Below, in pieces: positions 19,625 through 30,045 of a DNA stretch of 64,000 nucleotides (the first letter of the stretch is position 1; each line of letters opens with the position of its first letter). This DNA is from Dendrophyllia cribrosa (taxonomy: Eukaryota; Cnidaria; Anthozoa; Scleractinia; Dendrophylliidae). The notes under the pieces were generated by a model. It searched no databases, was not told the origin of the DNA, and saw only the letters and a program-made list of their open reading frames with translations. Location: contig JAJLRJ010000006.1 of NCBI GenBank assembly GCA_024195265.1, positions 19,600,851-19,664,850 on the forward strand. The letters run 5' to 3'. The position numbers and the translations under genes were made by a program.

Positions 19625-21942
19625 CTATACATACCGTATACGTTCCTAACATTTTAATTGAAATGGTATAGTGTTCTGTTAAAATGTTATATCATGGAAA
19701 TAAAGAAAAGAAGGGGAGGGCTAATATCCGGGGGGGACTTATAACCGGAATATTATTTTTGTTTGCAGGTGGATGGACCTAAAAGTGGGCGGGGAGGGGG
19801 GGGGGGTATAACCGGCATTTCTGAAATTGCGACGATAGTGTTAAGAGTTGTTTTACCAGAAAAATGTCCCTGAATTGAGATTTGTGGAAGGCGCTGGAAT
19901 CGCCAAATACTGTGAGCTGGATGCCCGACGTTAGCCAAACAAAAATAATATTCCGGTTATAAGCCCCCTCTGGATATTAGCCCGCCTCTTTTTTTTCTTT
20001 ATTTCCTTGATGTAAACATTTTAACAGATCACTAAACCATTTCAAATAAAAAGTTAGAAACGTATACGGTATGTATAGTGCAGAGAAATATTGAAATGAA
20101 GTGAAAAACGTATTTTTATAAGTATTTTTATCATGATGATGATGATGATAAGTCTAATAATGCTGCGTGTTAGTCCGCTCAGCTTATTTCATATTATCGC
20201 ATTCCGAAACGCTTTTTTATGCCGCTTACAAGCCCCCCGGATATAATACACCCTTCCCCCTTGAAAACTAACTGAAAACCCCTTAGGTATAACCGGTATG
20301 CTGTTAGAAAGTACGCATCTAGCATGGCAATGGTGGCGACGGACAGGGGTACTCACGGGAAAAATGACAAGTTTGTAGTATTGAATCAGTTCTTTCAGTT
20401 TTCGGCCTTTATTTTCGTTTGATTCAGGGGATGTGGGAGTCAAATACAATTAAGTCAATTAAGCCTTCCCAAGTCCCGCATCATTGGCTTTTTTCGTTTA
20501 ATAAATGTGAACGTGACTAGGTCACGCAACCAATTATTTTATGGCCTTTCACTGACCTCTTGTTATTTACGAGTGATGGTTTCTTTTGTATCGCTTAATA
20601 CAACTAAATGGACGGCAAGATGTGACTATATTTTTCTGTCCTTAATGTTTTCTCGTACATTTATGCCTGCGACATTTGGATTGGAAGTCATCGGATATTT
20701 TTATTTGAGTACACTGTGTGTAAATAACGAAACGTCTGTAACAACATTTTGCGAATATCAAATGCTGTAATGTCAAGCAAGCCATGGTTTTTGTGAGATA
20801 TCTATGTAAGAATCCTTGTATTTCTGCTGCTTACAACAAGGAAAAGGCGAGACAAGCTAACTTAAACATTCCTTGAACTGTTCAAAGACTTAATTATGCC
20901 GTATTGCTGCGTATTGTGATACGTCGGCAACAAAGTCGATCAATGATACATATGATTATAGCTTACATTTTAACTGAATGCGTCCTAGATAAAAATCATA
21001 TGAATATTATAGCTTAAAACATGTAAATGTTGTTTTCAAAGCTTTAAAGACCTGTTTAAGGGCCAATTTCGCTGTTTCGTTCTTAAGCTCGCCGTCATTC
21101 CAGCGCTTAAAATTCAATTAAATCGAATGCGAAGTTGGTGTCAAGCTAAAAATAGCCTTCACGGATAAATCTCTCAGTAGCGCTGTATTCACGGGCCACC
21201 AAAAATAATTTCAGAATAAATAAAAGACAGATTCAGCTATAATGTAGTGTTGTTTTTTTGCCTAAAACTCATGTACCAGACTGCATTTTACTAATTCGAA
21301 GTTTCCTTAAATTTGCCTTCTTGTTTACATGGCGAAGATAGGTGTTTTGTACAAGACCAAAATGATTTTTAAAGTTAACATTTCCGACAAAATTTTATTG
21401 CAAAAGAAAGCTAAAAAGACGTTTTATTCACTGTGTCAAAGGCATTGTAGGACACCGAATGTTGCGATAACAGGAGCGTTTTGAAAATGGTCCAAAATAG
21501 CCAAAATTCAATGGTCCATGAAAGCACCCGCGGACTCAAAAGGCTAATTTTCGACTTATCGAAATTTTGAAAAAAGTAAAATGAAATCGAACCTTTTAAA
21601 CCCATTTTCGAAAATAGGTCACTAAATAGGTTCTTTTGGTAAAATAAAAAGAAATTCAAAATTTTGCCAGTGTCGTCGGATTCTCGATATTTACAGACAT
21701 CCGCTCTTAAAGCCTTGATTCGCTCTGGTGAAACAAAGGCTACACAAGGAGGCAGTCAAACTCAAGCGCCTGATATAGACAAGATCAAAAGCGAGCTTCG
21801 CAAAGAAATCAAACAAGAATTTCAAAAAAAGATCAATCGTCTCGCAGCTGTGTCCAAGTCAGATTTGAAAGATTAAACTCAGGTTTTAATCTACAACTCT
21901 TGAGAGAAAAATCCCGAAAAATATAAACCACTATATATAACA

Positions 21943-22164
21943 ATGTCTACTCTCAAAGAAATAATTGCGCTTCTACAGGAGGCAAATAAAAAATACGATG
22001 AATTATATCAGAAGCATAAAGACTTAAAAATCAGTTACAGCAGCCTTTATCAAGACTATATGAAACTGCAAAACAGACTACTTTGCCAAGATTGCAAAAC
22101 ACGATGTAAAGATGAGGAAGAAGGTGGTTGCACTGAACTTTGTAATCTTTGCAGCGCCCTATAA
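21943..22164 (+). CDS. Coiled-coil, Cys-rich-tail protein of virus-like element B
   Basis: 73 residues, ATG 17 bases after a TATATATAA box. It is homologous to the protein at 32-352: same LLQEANKKYDELYQKHKDLK helix, same LLCQDC, and a shorter CTELCNLC tail. It follows the hydrophobic gene, so gene order hydrophobic then coiled-coil is probably the ancestral viral order. It looks intact. Confidence 0.7.
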   Translation: MSTLKEIIALLQEANKKYDELYQKHKDLKISYSSLYQDYMKLQNRLLCQDCKTRCKDEEEGGCTELCNLCSAL

Positions 22165-22335
22165 ATTCCGAAGCGCCCCAACTTTGTTGAAAAAAGTTTT
22201 TCTGGGGCGCTTTGGAATTTATTTTTTTAAAAAAATAAAAACGGGGCGCTTCGGAATTTATTCGTTGAAAAAGTTTTTTTTGGGACGCTTCGCTATTTTG
22301 GGGTCGCTTTGTAATGTTCGAGAAGTTTCGTTCCC
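22165..22335 (+). repeat. Degenerate tandem repeat, GGGGCGCTTCGGAATTTATT units
   Basis: Three to four units containing GGCGCTT(C/T)GGAATTTATT, spaced about 45 bases, directly after the coiled-coil stop. This may be the 3' untranslated or terminator region. Confidence 0.6.
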
Positions 22336-22369
22336 CAATTGAACATTTGTCATTTTTCTAAAAATAAAC

Positions 22370-24030
22370 ATGACGGAGTTGCGACATACTGAAGTTTGTA
22401 AGCGCTTTGTCACACAACTGTCTATCGTTATACGTATGGATGAAAAGAAAAAATACGAGACTCAACTCTCTGTCTTTGGGCCTGTTTATATGGAGAAAAG
22501 TTGGCCCGGGTAGAAGGGTCACCCGCCCACCCGAGCTACCCTGGGCGAGCCAAGTTTTCATACTTTCCCTTACAAAACGCGGCGAACTGTTTATATGAGA
22601 ATCTCAAAGTTGGCTCGGCTAGCCGGCTAGTCGGGTCACCCTCTTTCGATGGCAGGGTGACCCGGCTGGCCGAGCCAACTTTTTCTCATATAAACGGTTT
22701 GGCTCGGCTAACCGGGCCAACTATAGATAATCTGGGCATGCGCGGGCTAGTTTCTGCCACAAGACTGAAATGAACATTTGAATATTTCTTTGTAACGTCC
22801 GAGATTTGAATGAAACCTTGAAGATCTCTCTGGAAAACACTTTGAAAGCCACGAGTTAACGGAAAATAACTTCGCTACACGCATAAAAAACCTAATATTG
22901 TTCGGATACGTAACATTTCAAATAAAATGATATTTTGTTGCTCTTTGTTTCCGAAAATGAGGTGAAATTCTCACGGGAATTCCGAATCTCGGAATGAATT
23001 TACAAAACCGATGCGTAAACTTAAAAACTCCATTCAAATTTTCAAAAATACTGGTCACGCTTGATGGAGCACGGACAGCTTTGGCTGACTTGGCTCGGTC
23101 AGGCGGGACAACATTTTTGTCATGCGAACGCTCGGTAAAGTTGTCCCGGGTGGGCGGGTGACCCTCCTACCCGGGCCAACTTTTCTCCATATAAACAGGC
23201 CCTTATATTCAACATAAACAAGTCATGCTACGTTGACTCACTGGCGGAGACTACACAACCGAACTTCACCGCTCACAACTGTCAGAGAAGCTCTATATCA
23301 TCTTCGAAGCTCTTAGTTCTTCAGCAAAACAGGAGTTTATCCAACAATACAGCGAGAGAAGGTTCGTTATAACTTTAAATAGAACAAACAACAGTCTAAA
23401 ATCGTGTCTTGAATGTGGCGGTACATTTTCGCTCGAATGTGATTCAATAGAACTTGTTTGTAGAAAATGCGGCCGCATTGAAATAATAGATGGAGCTGCC
23501 TTTACTCGTGAACAACTATACAAAAATATGGACATGAAAATAATACCCCGCTCTACTTCAAAATATGCTTTTAATCATTGTCTTGACAATATACTCGGTA
23601 ATGTCTCATTGACAAAAATAAGCGACAGCGAGAGGGTTTTACAGAATTACGGAGTGAAATGGCAAAAAATAATATTCTCCCAGAAGGATTTACAATAAGT
23701 ATTTTAAAAACTTTATTGTAGAATCAGCCGAAGTGGTTTATTCAAATATTGTACTAAATTCTTGTGCGTCATTTCCGAAAAAAAAACTCACAGTTAACAA
23801 TAGAACAAAAAGGTCAAATAGAGTTTATTTACACTCAAATAAGTAATTACCTACCCAAAAACACTTATTTTCCCTTTATTATTTCCAAAATCTTAGATCT
23901 AATTTTACCAGAAGGGCCACAACGCGAGATTTTATCTTACATACAACTTCAGAAACCCGCTACAAATCTAAAGAACGAACTACGTTGGTGGATGGCTATT
24001 AATGCCGCGGGCATTAATACTGAGCAGTAA
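22370..24030 (+). pseudogene. Zinc-ribbon protein resembling viral late transcription factor 3 (VLTF3-like), interrupted
   Basis: ATG at 22370 opens a basic helical N-terminus (MTELRHTEVCKRFV), cut at 22478 by a MITE. After the MITE the frame is regained by about 23237 and runs to 23701. It contains a zinc ribbon with CLEC (23405-23416) and CRKC (23459-23470) and, further on, an aromatic/His segment (YAFNHC). A second open piece, 23764-24030, carries YFPFIISKILDLILPEG and REILSYIQLQKP, like the C-terminal part of VLTF3-type proteins. VLTF3 proteins direct late transcription in poxviruses and other large DNA viruses. The family call rests on ribbon spacing and the C-terminal helices, not on a search. 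A second related ribbon lies at 27439-27505. Confidence 0.55.
22478..23202. mobile_element. 725-bp palindromic MITE with GGGCCTGTTTATATGG ends
   Basis: TIRs of about 55 bp (GGGCCTGTTTATATGGAGAA and inverse). A second inverted pair sits inside (22587-22694, ATATGAGAA...TTCTCATAT). It is flanked by TTT and TTA, compatible with a 2-3 bp duplication of Harbinger/ISL2EU type. It interrupts the zinc-ribbon gene. Confidence 0.8.
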
Positions 24031-24249
24031 TTAATAATCTAATCTACTCTCTAAAAAGTCTATCATAAATTCGCTATCATCACCGATATTTGGTACTACT
24101 TTTTCGTCTGGGCAATCCTCAATTTCCTCCTCGTTAGCGATTTGTGTTATTTTTTCCCGGATACTAGATAAATTTCGGCGAAAACGCTTTACTAATCCTT
24201 GAATGTTTTCTAAGAAATTTGGTTCTTTTGTTACCCAAATTTCAGCCAT
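24031..24249 (-). CDS. Small acidic hypothetical protein
   Basis: 72 residues (MAEIWVTKEPNFLENIQGLV...), N-terminal half basic-helical, C-terminal half acidic (EEEIEDCPDEK). It abuts the zinc-ribbon stop head-on and lies 10 bases downstream of the YqaJ-type gene in the same direction, so it was probably co-transcribed with it. No family recognised. The frame is intact. Confidence 0.5.
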   Translation of the reverse strand: MAEIWVTKEPNFLENIQGLVKRFRRNLSSIREKITQIANEEEIEDCPDEKVVPNIGDDSEFMIDFLESRLDY

Positions 24250-24259
24250 ATCAAGCAGT

Positions 24260-25419
24260 TTAGACTGCTACTGGTTTTAGCATATTTGTTGTTTTGTTTG
24301 ATTTAAATGATTGTTGCATAGAAATCAATCGCTCTCTCTCCTCACGTTCATCTTGTTTTGAAAACCCTATTCTCACTTTGCCGTAACAACACCAGATGTT
24401 TTTCTCTGCAATGGAATTCACATAACCTTCTCAAACAAGGCTTTTGATGTTTCAATGGCGCCAAGGTCAATGAGCCTGTTTTGATTTTTAGATATCTTGT
24501 TTGCTAAATAAATAGCAAACTCCCCACGCAAGAGTTGTTTTATTTTTTTTTCTTGTAAGTATCCCCTCCGTTTAAAAACTGATTATGGTCTAAACTAGGT
24601 TCTAGCTGTTTTAAAGAACACATTCTAAAGTAAGCGTCCACAAATAGACCTTTGTTTACTCTTTCTCCACTAAAAGCAAGGCCTGTTTGTATTTGATCTC
24701 TATAATAATGAGGGATTTTGTTTATAGCTATTTTCCTCTTGAACGGACATTTAAATTCTAACAAAACTATAATGTTATTTCTATTAATAAAATATCCGTC
24801 TGGGCTACAAGTGACCTTTCGATAAAGCGGATGATCTCTTGCTAGATTAAGAGAGATACTGTGTCCAAAAACGGAAACAGTGTTTTAGTTCAAAATACTT
24901 GCGTATTAATGGCTCGAATAGGTTGCCCCAAGTACAAGCCGTAATATTAATCATATCTGTGGGTTGTATTTTCTTTAAGAGCAAGCTTTTTCGTGATTCA
25001 AACGGTGAAGATCCTGTCAAGACACAGATCTCTGATGCGCCGATAGTATTTTGTTTGAGGTTGTCTGGCTCGCATCCAGTCGGCGCTCTTTTGTATCAAG
25101 CCTGTCTTCCTCGATTTAAGAAAGTTCACGAACACTTGTGCAGTTGCCATCACTTGTTTATACAAAGGGTATACATTTCTTCAATTAGTCATCATAGTTA
25201 TGTGTTAGCGAAAATAAGCTCAACTAGTTGTCGAGGAGTCATTTGTTCCATGACTTTTATATCCTTTGTTGTGATGCTATCAGGTTTAAGGCGCTCACAT
25301 GTTTCATCAATTCTTATTGGTGTTTGTTGGTCAGGAAAAAAGTATTGTGCTCCGGGTTTCCTTCTTCTTAACATTTTTTTAGTACTTTGTGTAACAATGC
25401 CTTTTCTTCCACGACCCAT
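24260..25419 (-). pseudogene. YqaJ/lambda-exonuclease-type nuclease, several frame breaks
   Basis: The start Met at 25417-25419 opens MGRGRKGIVTQSTKKMLRRR; an extended N-terminus up to 25669 is open in another frame. Motifs in order across frames: SADWMRARQ; TIGASEICVLTGSSPFESR (YqaJ N-terminal motif); CTWGNLFEPLIRKYFE; SPDGYF; the catalytic LLEFKCPFKR (E-x-K); and IPHYYRDQIQTGLAF. These match the PD-(D/E)XK alkaline-exonuclease/viral-recombinase family, which resects DNA ends for single-strand annealing. A continuation after the A-rich run near 24550 (LLRGEFAIYLANKISKNQ) runs to the stop at 24260. At least four frame changes are seen. Two of the family's catalytic positions (D of SPDG, E/K of EFK) are present. 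It is leftward, head-to-head with the palindrome at 25673. Confidence 0.75.
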
Positions 25420-25514
25420 CGTATATACAAGGGGTGCGCGTTTCTTCAATTGGTAATCCCGCAACGCCTCTATTGTCCCGAGGCTGTGGTTCTTGCCTTC
25501 TAACTCCTATTTGT

Positions 25515-25665
25515 GGTGTCGCCGTATGTAAGCGATTCTGACGTGAACTGGCCCTTATTAGGGGTGTCGCAGTATTTTCTAACGATTTTGGGGTAAAGTG
25601 TCGCAGTATCTCAGACGGTGTGGCAAGGTGAGTGTCGCAGTATCTCAGACTATGCGGAGGGAGAA
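25515..25665. repeat. Degenerate tandem TGTCGCAGTAT repeats
   Basis: Four GTGTCGC(A/C)GTAT units between the YqaJ start and the palindrome. They may be part of an extended N-terminus (25379-25669 minus is open) or a terminal iteron array. Confidence 0.5.
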
Positions 25666-25672
25666 TCACTGT

Positions 25673-25892
25673 GTAGTATAGGGGGTGAGTGAGCCCTGGG
25701 ACACCTTAAATAGGGTATAGAAAATATGAATAAAAGCTTCCTAGAATGGAACACTTAGCGGGCCCCACGGAGTGGGGTTCGCTCAGGTATGTTCCATTCT
25801 ATAAAAAAAAAAATTTCCATTCTAGGAAGCTTTTATTCATATTTTCTATACCCTAATTAAGGTGTCCCAGGATCACTCACCCCCTATACTAC
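25673..25892. repeat. 220-bp compound palindrome, candidate element terminus
   Basis: The outer arms of about 78 bp (25673-25750 and 25815-25892) begin GTAGTATAGGGGGTGAGTGA and are inverted with only a few mismatches. The central 64 bp carries its own hairpin: AGCGGGCCCCAC, GGA loop, GTGGGGTTCGCT. The outer tip also occurs at 27812. Such a cross-shaped palindrome is reminiscent of hairpin or inverted-terminal viral ends, but could be two abutting element ends. Confidence 0.7.
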
Positions 25893-25896
25893 TAGT

Positions 25897-26155
25897 TGCA
25901 AGAGGAGGTAAAATAATTGCAAGAAGAAAAAGATGTTTTGGATAAAAAGCCAAAGAAAGATGACCCTGAAAATGGAACAACTCAAAAGTAAGGGTTAAAT
26001 GTCTTGGAGTCAATTTCCAAACACCAGGTCAAACCGAAAAAGCGAAAGCTGTCAACATTGAAAGTCAAGATTCCCAAGCCACTAAAACTTCACAGACAAC
26101 ATGGAGTTGTCGAAAATCGAAGTGATGAACTGTTAAACTTTGAGTCACTGTGAGC
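25897..26155 (+). pseudogene. Decayed basic C-terminal ORF
   Basis: One frame is open apart from two in-frame TAA codons. It encodes a Lys-rich segment (KHQVKPKKRKLSTLKVKIPK) and ends SDELLNFESL. It looks like the tail of a virus-like basic protein. Not recognised. Confidence 0.35.
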
Positions 26156-26483
26156 TGATTTTGTAAAATTATTTCAAAATATGATGTTCATTTCTAGTAT
26201 CAATAAACCGTTAATGCGTAAATCTATTTTATATTTGTGTGTGCTTAAAGTTTTGATAACATGACTTCAAAGTTCAAACTTTTAATTATTCGAACTTACA
26301 CTGAACTAAATTTGCATGGAAAATTAGCACCTCGGAAAAATAAACAAAGCAACCAATTACATGTGCGCTAAAACAATAAACCCACACTTTGTTTAAGGTC
26401 AAACTATATTTATTGATAACAAACAATTATTTAATTATACAGGCAATTTAAATGCTTAGTTGAAAGGAAACAACAGAGTTGGT

Positions 26484-26714
26484 TTAGTCTTTTTCATCGG
26501 GAAAAGCTTGTTTGACAAACAATCGATTGAGTAAGAATTTTCGCTTATCGATGGCAAGTTCTGTCGATTCGAGCCAATCAAATCCCTCTGTGTCTTTTAA
26601 CTCTTGTTGGGTTTGTATAACTTTACGAAAGGTCGAATCTTTCTTCAAAGCACGCATCCATTGTAGATTCTCTAAGAGTATTTTTCTCAGTTCCTTTCTA
26701 TAAGCAGGAAGCAA
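26484..26714 (-). CDS. Hypothetical helical protein
   Basis: About 76 residues, highly charged helices (KELRKILLENLQWMRALKKD), no start certainty. The frame continues upstream into the Penelope fragment without a clear boundary. It may be virus-derived, given neighbours; not recognised. Confidence 0.35.
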   Translation of the reverse strand: MLPAYRKELRKILLENLQWMRALKKDSTFRKVIQTQQELKDTEGFDWLESTELAIDKRKFLLNRLFVKQAFPDEKD

Positions 26715-26731
26715 GGCATTTTCAGCAGTAC

Positions 26732-27000
26732 ATTTTCAGCACTGGGAAACATATAAATTTGTACTGATATATATAATAAATTGTCCGGTGGTTGAACGAA
26801 AGCTTGTGGTTGTTGTACCTTGTTTGAAACTATGTTCTGTCATCCCGATATAAACCTTTGTATCACCGGAAGTAGTGGTGACATCGGCTTGATAGACGAT
26901 ACTACCGGTAAGACACGTGCCATCGAGAGGGCAAAGGTACTTGTTTCTGCAGTTACATACTTGTATGGAAGCTGCTTGATTTGAAAGAAATTCGGGTTAG
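26732..27000 (-). pseudogene. Penelope-like element fragment, GIY-YIG endonuclease domain
   Basis: In minus frames: CNCRNKYLCPLDGTCL, IVYQADVT, KVYIGMTEHSFK, then after a frameshift RYNNHKLSFNHR. The Cys-rich approach and the YIG, phenylalanine and RxxxH motifs are those of the GIY-YIG nuclease at the C-terminus of Penelope-like retroelements, common in cnidarians. No reverse transcriptase part is present. Confidence 0.75.
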
Positions 27001-27179
27001 AAAAAACTGTTTTTCTTAAAAATCATTCAAGAAAAAGTAGAAATATTTCATCAGAACTTGTCTGATACGCGCAAAAAAAAAAAATAAAAATAAGAGAAAG
27101 CTTCAAGTATAAAAACTACACCCAATCCGACTGAGGGTATTGCAGTTTCGAACAATGCGGTTGGTGGCGACAGCGAGTT

Positions 27180-27780
27180 TTTGACAGCCTTCCTGCAGGA
27201 AGAGTTTTGTTCAATATACCCAATTGAACAAAATGACTGGCCTATAAATAAAATGAACAACAATGCGAGCACTACCGAGCTGGTGTGTCCACGGTACGGC
27301 CGCACCGTGGACGATGCGGTTTTCGAGTGTTGTCAGTTAGCTGGGAACAAAATCGAGCCATGAATACACTGCATGTTCGAAGAGTACGGGCGCAGAACTT
27401 GTGCAAAGAACAAGTTCGTAGACTACAAGTTCGATACTTGCTCTAACTGCAAAGTGGCAATGCGTTCTTGACATCATTTTATCTGAACTTGTTTGCCCTC
27501 AATGCGGTCTATGTAAGCTAGTAGATAGCATTAGTTTTGACTACATACCAAAAACTAGGGCAATAGTTAGCAAATACCAACTTGAAATAAAAATAAAAAT
27601 GCTTTTTAGAAATCAGATCGATACAAGAGAAATTGTAGAACACGCCGTCGCTGTCTACAGCTATTTACAACTAAAATCACACAACAAAAGGTTAAGTAAT
27701 GTGTACTTACTTCTAAAAATACTTGAAAAAATACACTCACGCCTCGAAATGTTCAATTTATTGGCAATACCACGCCCAGT
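27180..27780 (+). pseudogene. Second zinc-ribbon (VLTF3-like) fragment
   Basis: CSNC at 27439-27450 and, in a shifted frame, CPQC at 27494-27505 form a ribbon of the same type as at 23405-23470. The downstream frame stays open to about 27830 with IDTREIVEHAVAVYSYLQLK and a helical tail. Upstream (27181-27363) a frame with CPRYGR and ECCQ is open but ends in TGA. It is followed at 27812 by the same GTAGTATAGGGGGT tip that bounds the palindrome at 25673, suggesting a further element copy. Confidence 0.45.
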
Positions 27781-27806
27781 ATGGTGGGTGATACGACCCC
27801 ACCAAA

Positions 27807-27990
27807 GTTGGTGTGTAGTATAGGGGGTTACTTCGTCCGGCCTCACCACCCCAAATACGTATTTATGCACCTCCACGGAGCCTTTCTAGCAAACTTGCCC
27901 TCCCTATCCCCAAGCGAACGAGGCGGCCCGCCTTACAATCACACTAAAGGAAAAAAAGGGGGGCTGAATTAGAGTGGACAAAGAGGTTGA
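27807..27990. other. Copy of the palindrome tip, then C-rich sequence
   Basis: TGTGTAGTATAGGGGGT is shared with 25669-25685 and beyond it the sequence diverges. No gene beyond that point. Confidence 0.5.
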
Positions 27991-29120
27991 GGCACACCAT
28001 CGCAGTCGTACATTATACACAGAGTGTAGTCCATTTGGATACATATTTCGCGCGTCTGTTATTTTTCACAGCAATTTCTTTTTCACCACAAATTTTGTCA
28101 TTAAAGACAACACAGAAAGCCTCGAAAGTCGGAGAACAGCAATTTAACTTTGATTAATAGATACAGAATTTCGAAAAGGATGCACATCAAAGGACACATA
28201 AGAAAATTCGTTTTTATTCGCTTTCATTTTTTGATGTTTCCTCACAAGACAACAATACAACTAGCTAAATCCTTTGTAATACTCATTTGCCTAATGTTCT
28301 AAGATTATACAGTCAAACCTCTCCATACTACGGACACTCAGCTTTGTCTTTACATGGCCCGGTCCATTGAGGAGGTTTATCTGTAATTAACAGAAACTAG
28401 ACAACTAAAATGTGGATTTTGTTTTCCTTCACTGAACAGGAATACCAGCAGTCACTCCACTTTCAATATTACACTCATTAGTGCCTCGGCGAATGTAGAA
28501 AAATCCTGTTAATACCAAAGAATACACATTTAAGGCTTTGTTCATAACAGTGCAAGATTAGATAGGGATTCTGTCTAGTTCCAGCTTTTACAGCAATTTT
28601 GAGAATGGTTGAACAGAAAAAAAAAGGAAAACCTCTGCGAACAGGGTAAGAATGGCCAAACAACAGGTATAAAGCGGAAAGCATAGATGTTATGAGGTGT
28701 GTTCTTAATAGTTAACGTGATTGGAGCCAGTGCGGAGCAAACCTTCGATCACACCACGCCACAGAAACAAACAACTTACCACTCATTCCCCAGCTGGGTC
28801 CCCAGGAATTCGCACAAATCTATAAAACATGGTATTGAATTGAAACAATATTAAATGAGTAAATTCCACTTGATCAAACATTACACAACAAAAACTCTCC
28901 CGCATTTTATTTCAATAAAAACCTGTATTAATTTTCGCTAAAATCTTGTGTTTTAAGCCTCAAAAAGCACTCTCTCTCCTGTTGATTTGCTGGATCATGT
29001 AAATGTAATTTTTAAAATTCCAACCAGGTCAAAGAAATCACGCATTTTCCCAAAAATAATACTTTTTTTGGCCTCAGTTTAGCAAACGAAGCTGAAGTAC
29101 AGGCCTCAGTTGTTCAAAAG
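27991..29120. other. No gene; lone Tigger-like end at 28312
   Basis: CAGTCAAACCTCTCC preceded by TA at 28310 matches the 13727 element's left end; no partner end was found nearby. The rest is AT-rich without supported features. Confidence 0.5.
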
Positions 29121-29140
29121 GTGGATAACATAATCGGTTG

Positions 29141-30045
29141 CCAGGGTTCTATCTAGGGTATTTGAGGGGTAGAAGCTTCCCCCCACAAAACGCCCAGCTT
29201 CTCCCCCAAAAAATATTGTTATCATTACTGTATATAAGTAACTATATCGGAAAAATCATCCAGAGGTCAGTACACGAGGTCAGTGCACATGAAGTAAATA
29301 TTCCCTGTCTAAGGACACTATATGACAAGGAACATGGAGTATTACAAACTGCTGGTCAGTTGTCCTGGAGTCAGTGGTAGATCATTACAAACGTGTAAAG
29401 AAGCGCAGATTGGCTTTGTAATTCAATTCAATTTCAATTCAAATTTTTGGAGAAGGAAAATACATTTAGATCCTCAAGTTGATCAGGGAGATTTTCCAAA
29501 GATCAATTGCCATGATTTGTTTTCCAGTGTTTGTTTTCACACGCGATTAGACACGTTGTCAGTTAACTCGTATTTGCCGCGTCAGTTAACTTATTATATA
29601 CACGTCAGTTATTAATTACACGGTTTACAGTACGTTGTTATCTGAGAATTTTGTAGTTGTTACGACCATTAGCTACCATTGGTAAGAAATGGAAAAGTGC
29701 CTTTGTCGAGTTTATTTATGTTATTCACTTACTAACGATGAGTATGTACAAATATTTGTGCAATTTGATGTCGGGTAACTCTTCTGTTCACTTTAGTAAA
29801 TATCGGAGCTGATTGTAATAAATAAATAACATTGTCAGAACGTGATCACGACTAAAAAATAAAACAAGATACCACTGTAACATTATCTCAAAATTGTGTC
29901 TCAAAATGCACCAGATTGCATCTCAGCGCATATTCATTTCAAAAAATTTCCGCGGGGGCATGCCCCCGGACCCCCCTATGAAGCTCGTGGCCTTCGGCCA
30001 CTCGGGACTTCTCCCCCAAACGATAAATCCTAGATAGAACCCTGG
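29141..30045. mobile_element. 905-bp TIR element, CCAGGGTTCTATCTAG ends
   Basis: CCAGGGTTCTATCTAG(G) at 29141-29157 is inverted at 30029-30045. Both flanks share GGTTGC around the junction. The surrounding sequence (GTGGATAAC at 29120; GTTAACGTTTATCCACTGG at 30049) looks like an older MITE that received the insertion. A G/C-rich hairpin lies at 29950-30008. No transposase ORF. Confidence 0.75.

Larger units (their letters stand above)
17141..21706. mobile_element. 4.57-kb foldback transposon with about 1.75-kb arms and TTAA duplication
   Basis: The left end GAGCGGATGTCTGTAAATAT is perfectly inverted at 21687-21706; TTAA flanks both sides (17137-17140, 21707-21710). Inverted identity continues through the whole left arm to 18749, resumes at 19625-19765, and pairs with 19930-21706. 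The loop is only about 165 bases. No ORF looks like a transposase; the ORFs seen are mirror copies in the two arms (for example 18077-18340 minus and 20507-20770 plus). A related end occurs at 46780. TTAA suggests piggyBac-type mobilisation. Confidence 0.9.
16630..21876 (+). pseudogene. Hydrophobic Gly/Ala-rich virus-like protein, split by a transposon
   Basis: Starts MSSANVLPPSAPEYSETIPL behind a TATATATATA box. The middle is a Gly/Ala/Val-rich hydrophobic segment (GLGFISAGLSSATVTTALTG, about residue 65-110), membrane-active-looking. The C-terminal part is basic and helical. A missing base in the A7 run at about 16725-16731 breaks the frame after residue 34. The TTAA foldback element (17141-21706) interrupts codons at 17137. 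The frame resumes exactly after the second TTAA at 21707 and runs to a stop at 21874-21876. Without the insertion and the indel the gene would be about 240 residues. The next gene is the coiled-coil homologue, as in viral late blocks. Function unknown; a membrane-associated virion protein is plausible. Confidence 0.7.

Noticed and set aside
18077..20770. Paired identical ORFs on opposite strands as real genes
   Set aside because: They are the same sequence seen in the two inverted arms of the foldback element, with no recognisable domain.
24899..25456. Rightward 185-codon open frame
   Set aside because: It is the antisense shadow of the YqaJ-type gene, whose motifs lie on the minus strand.
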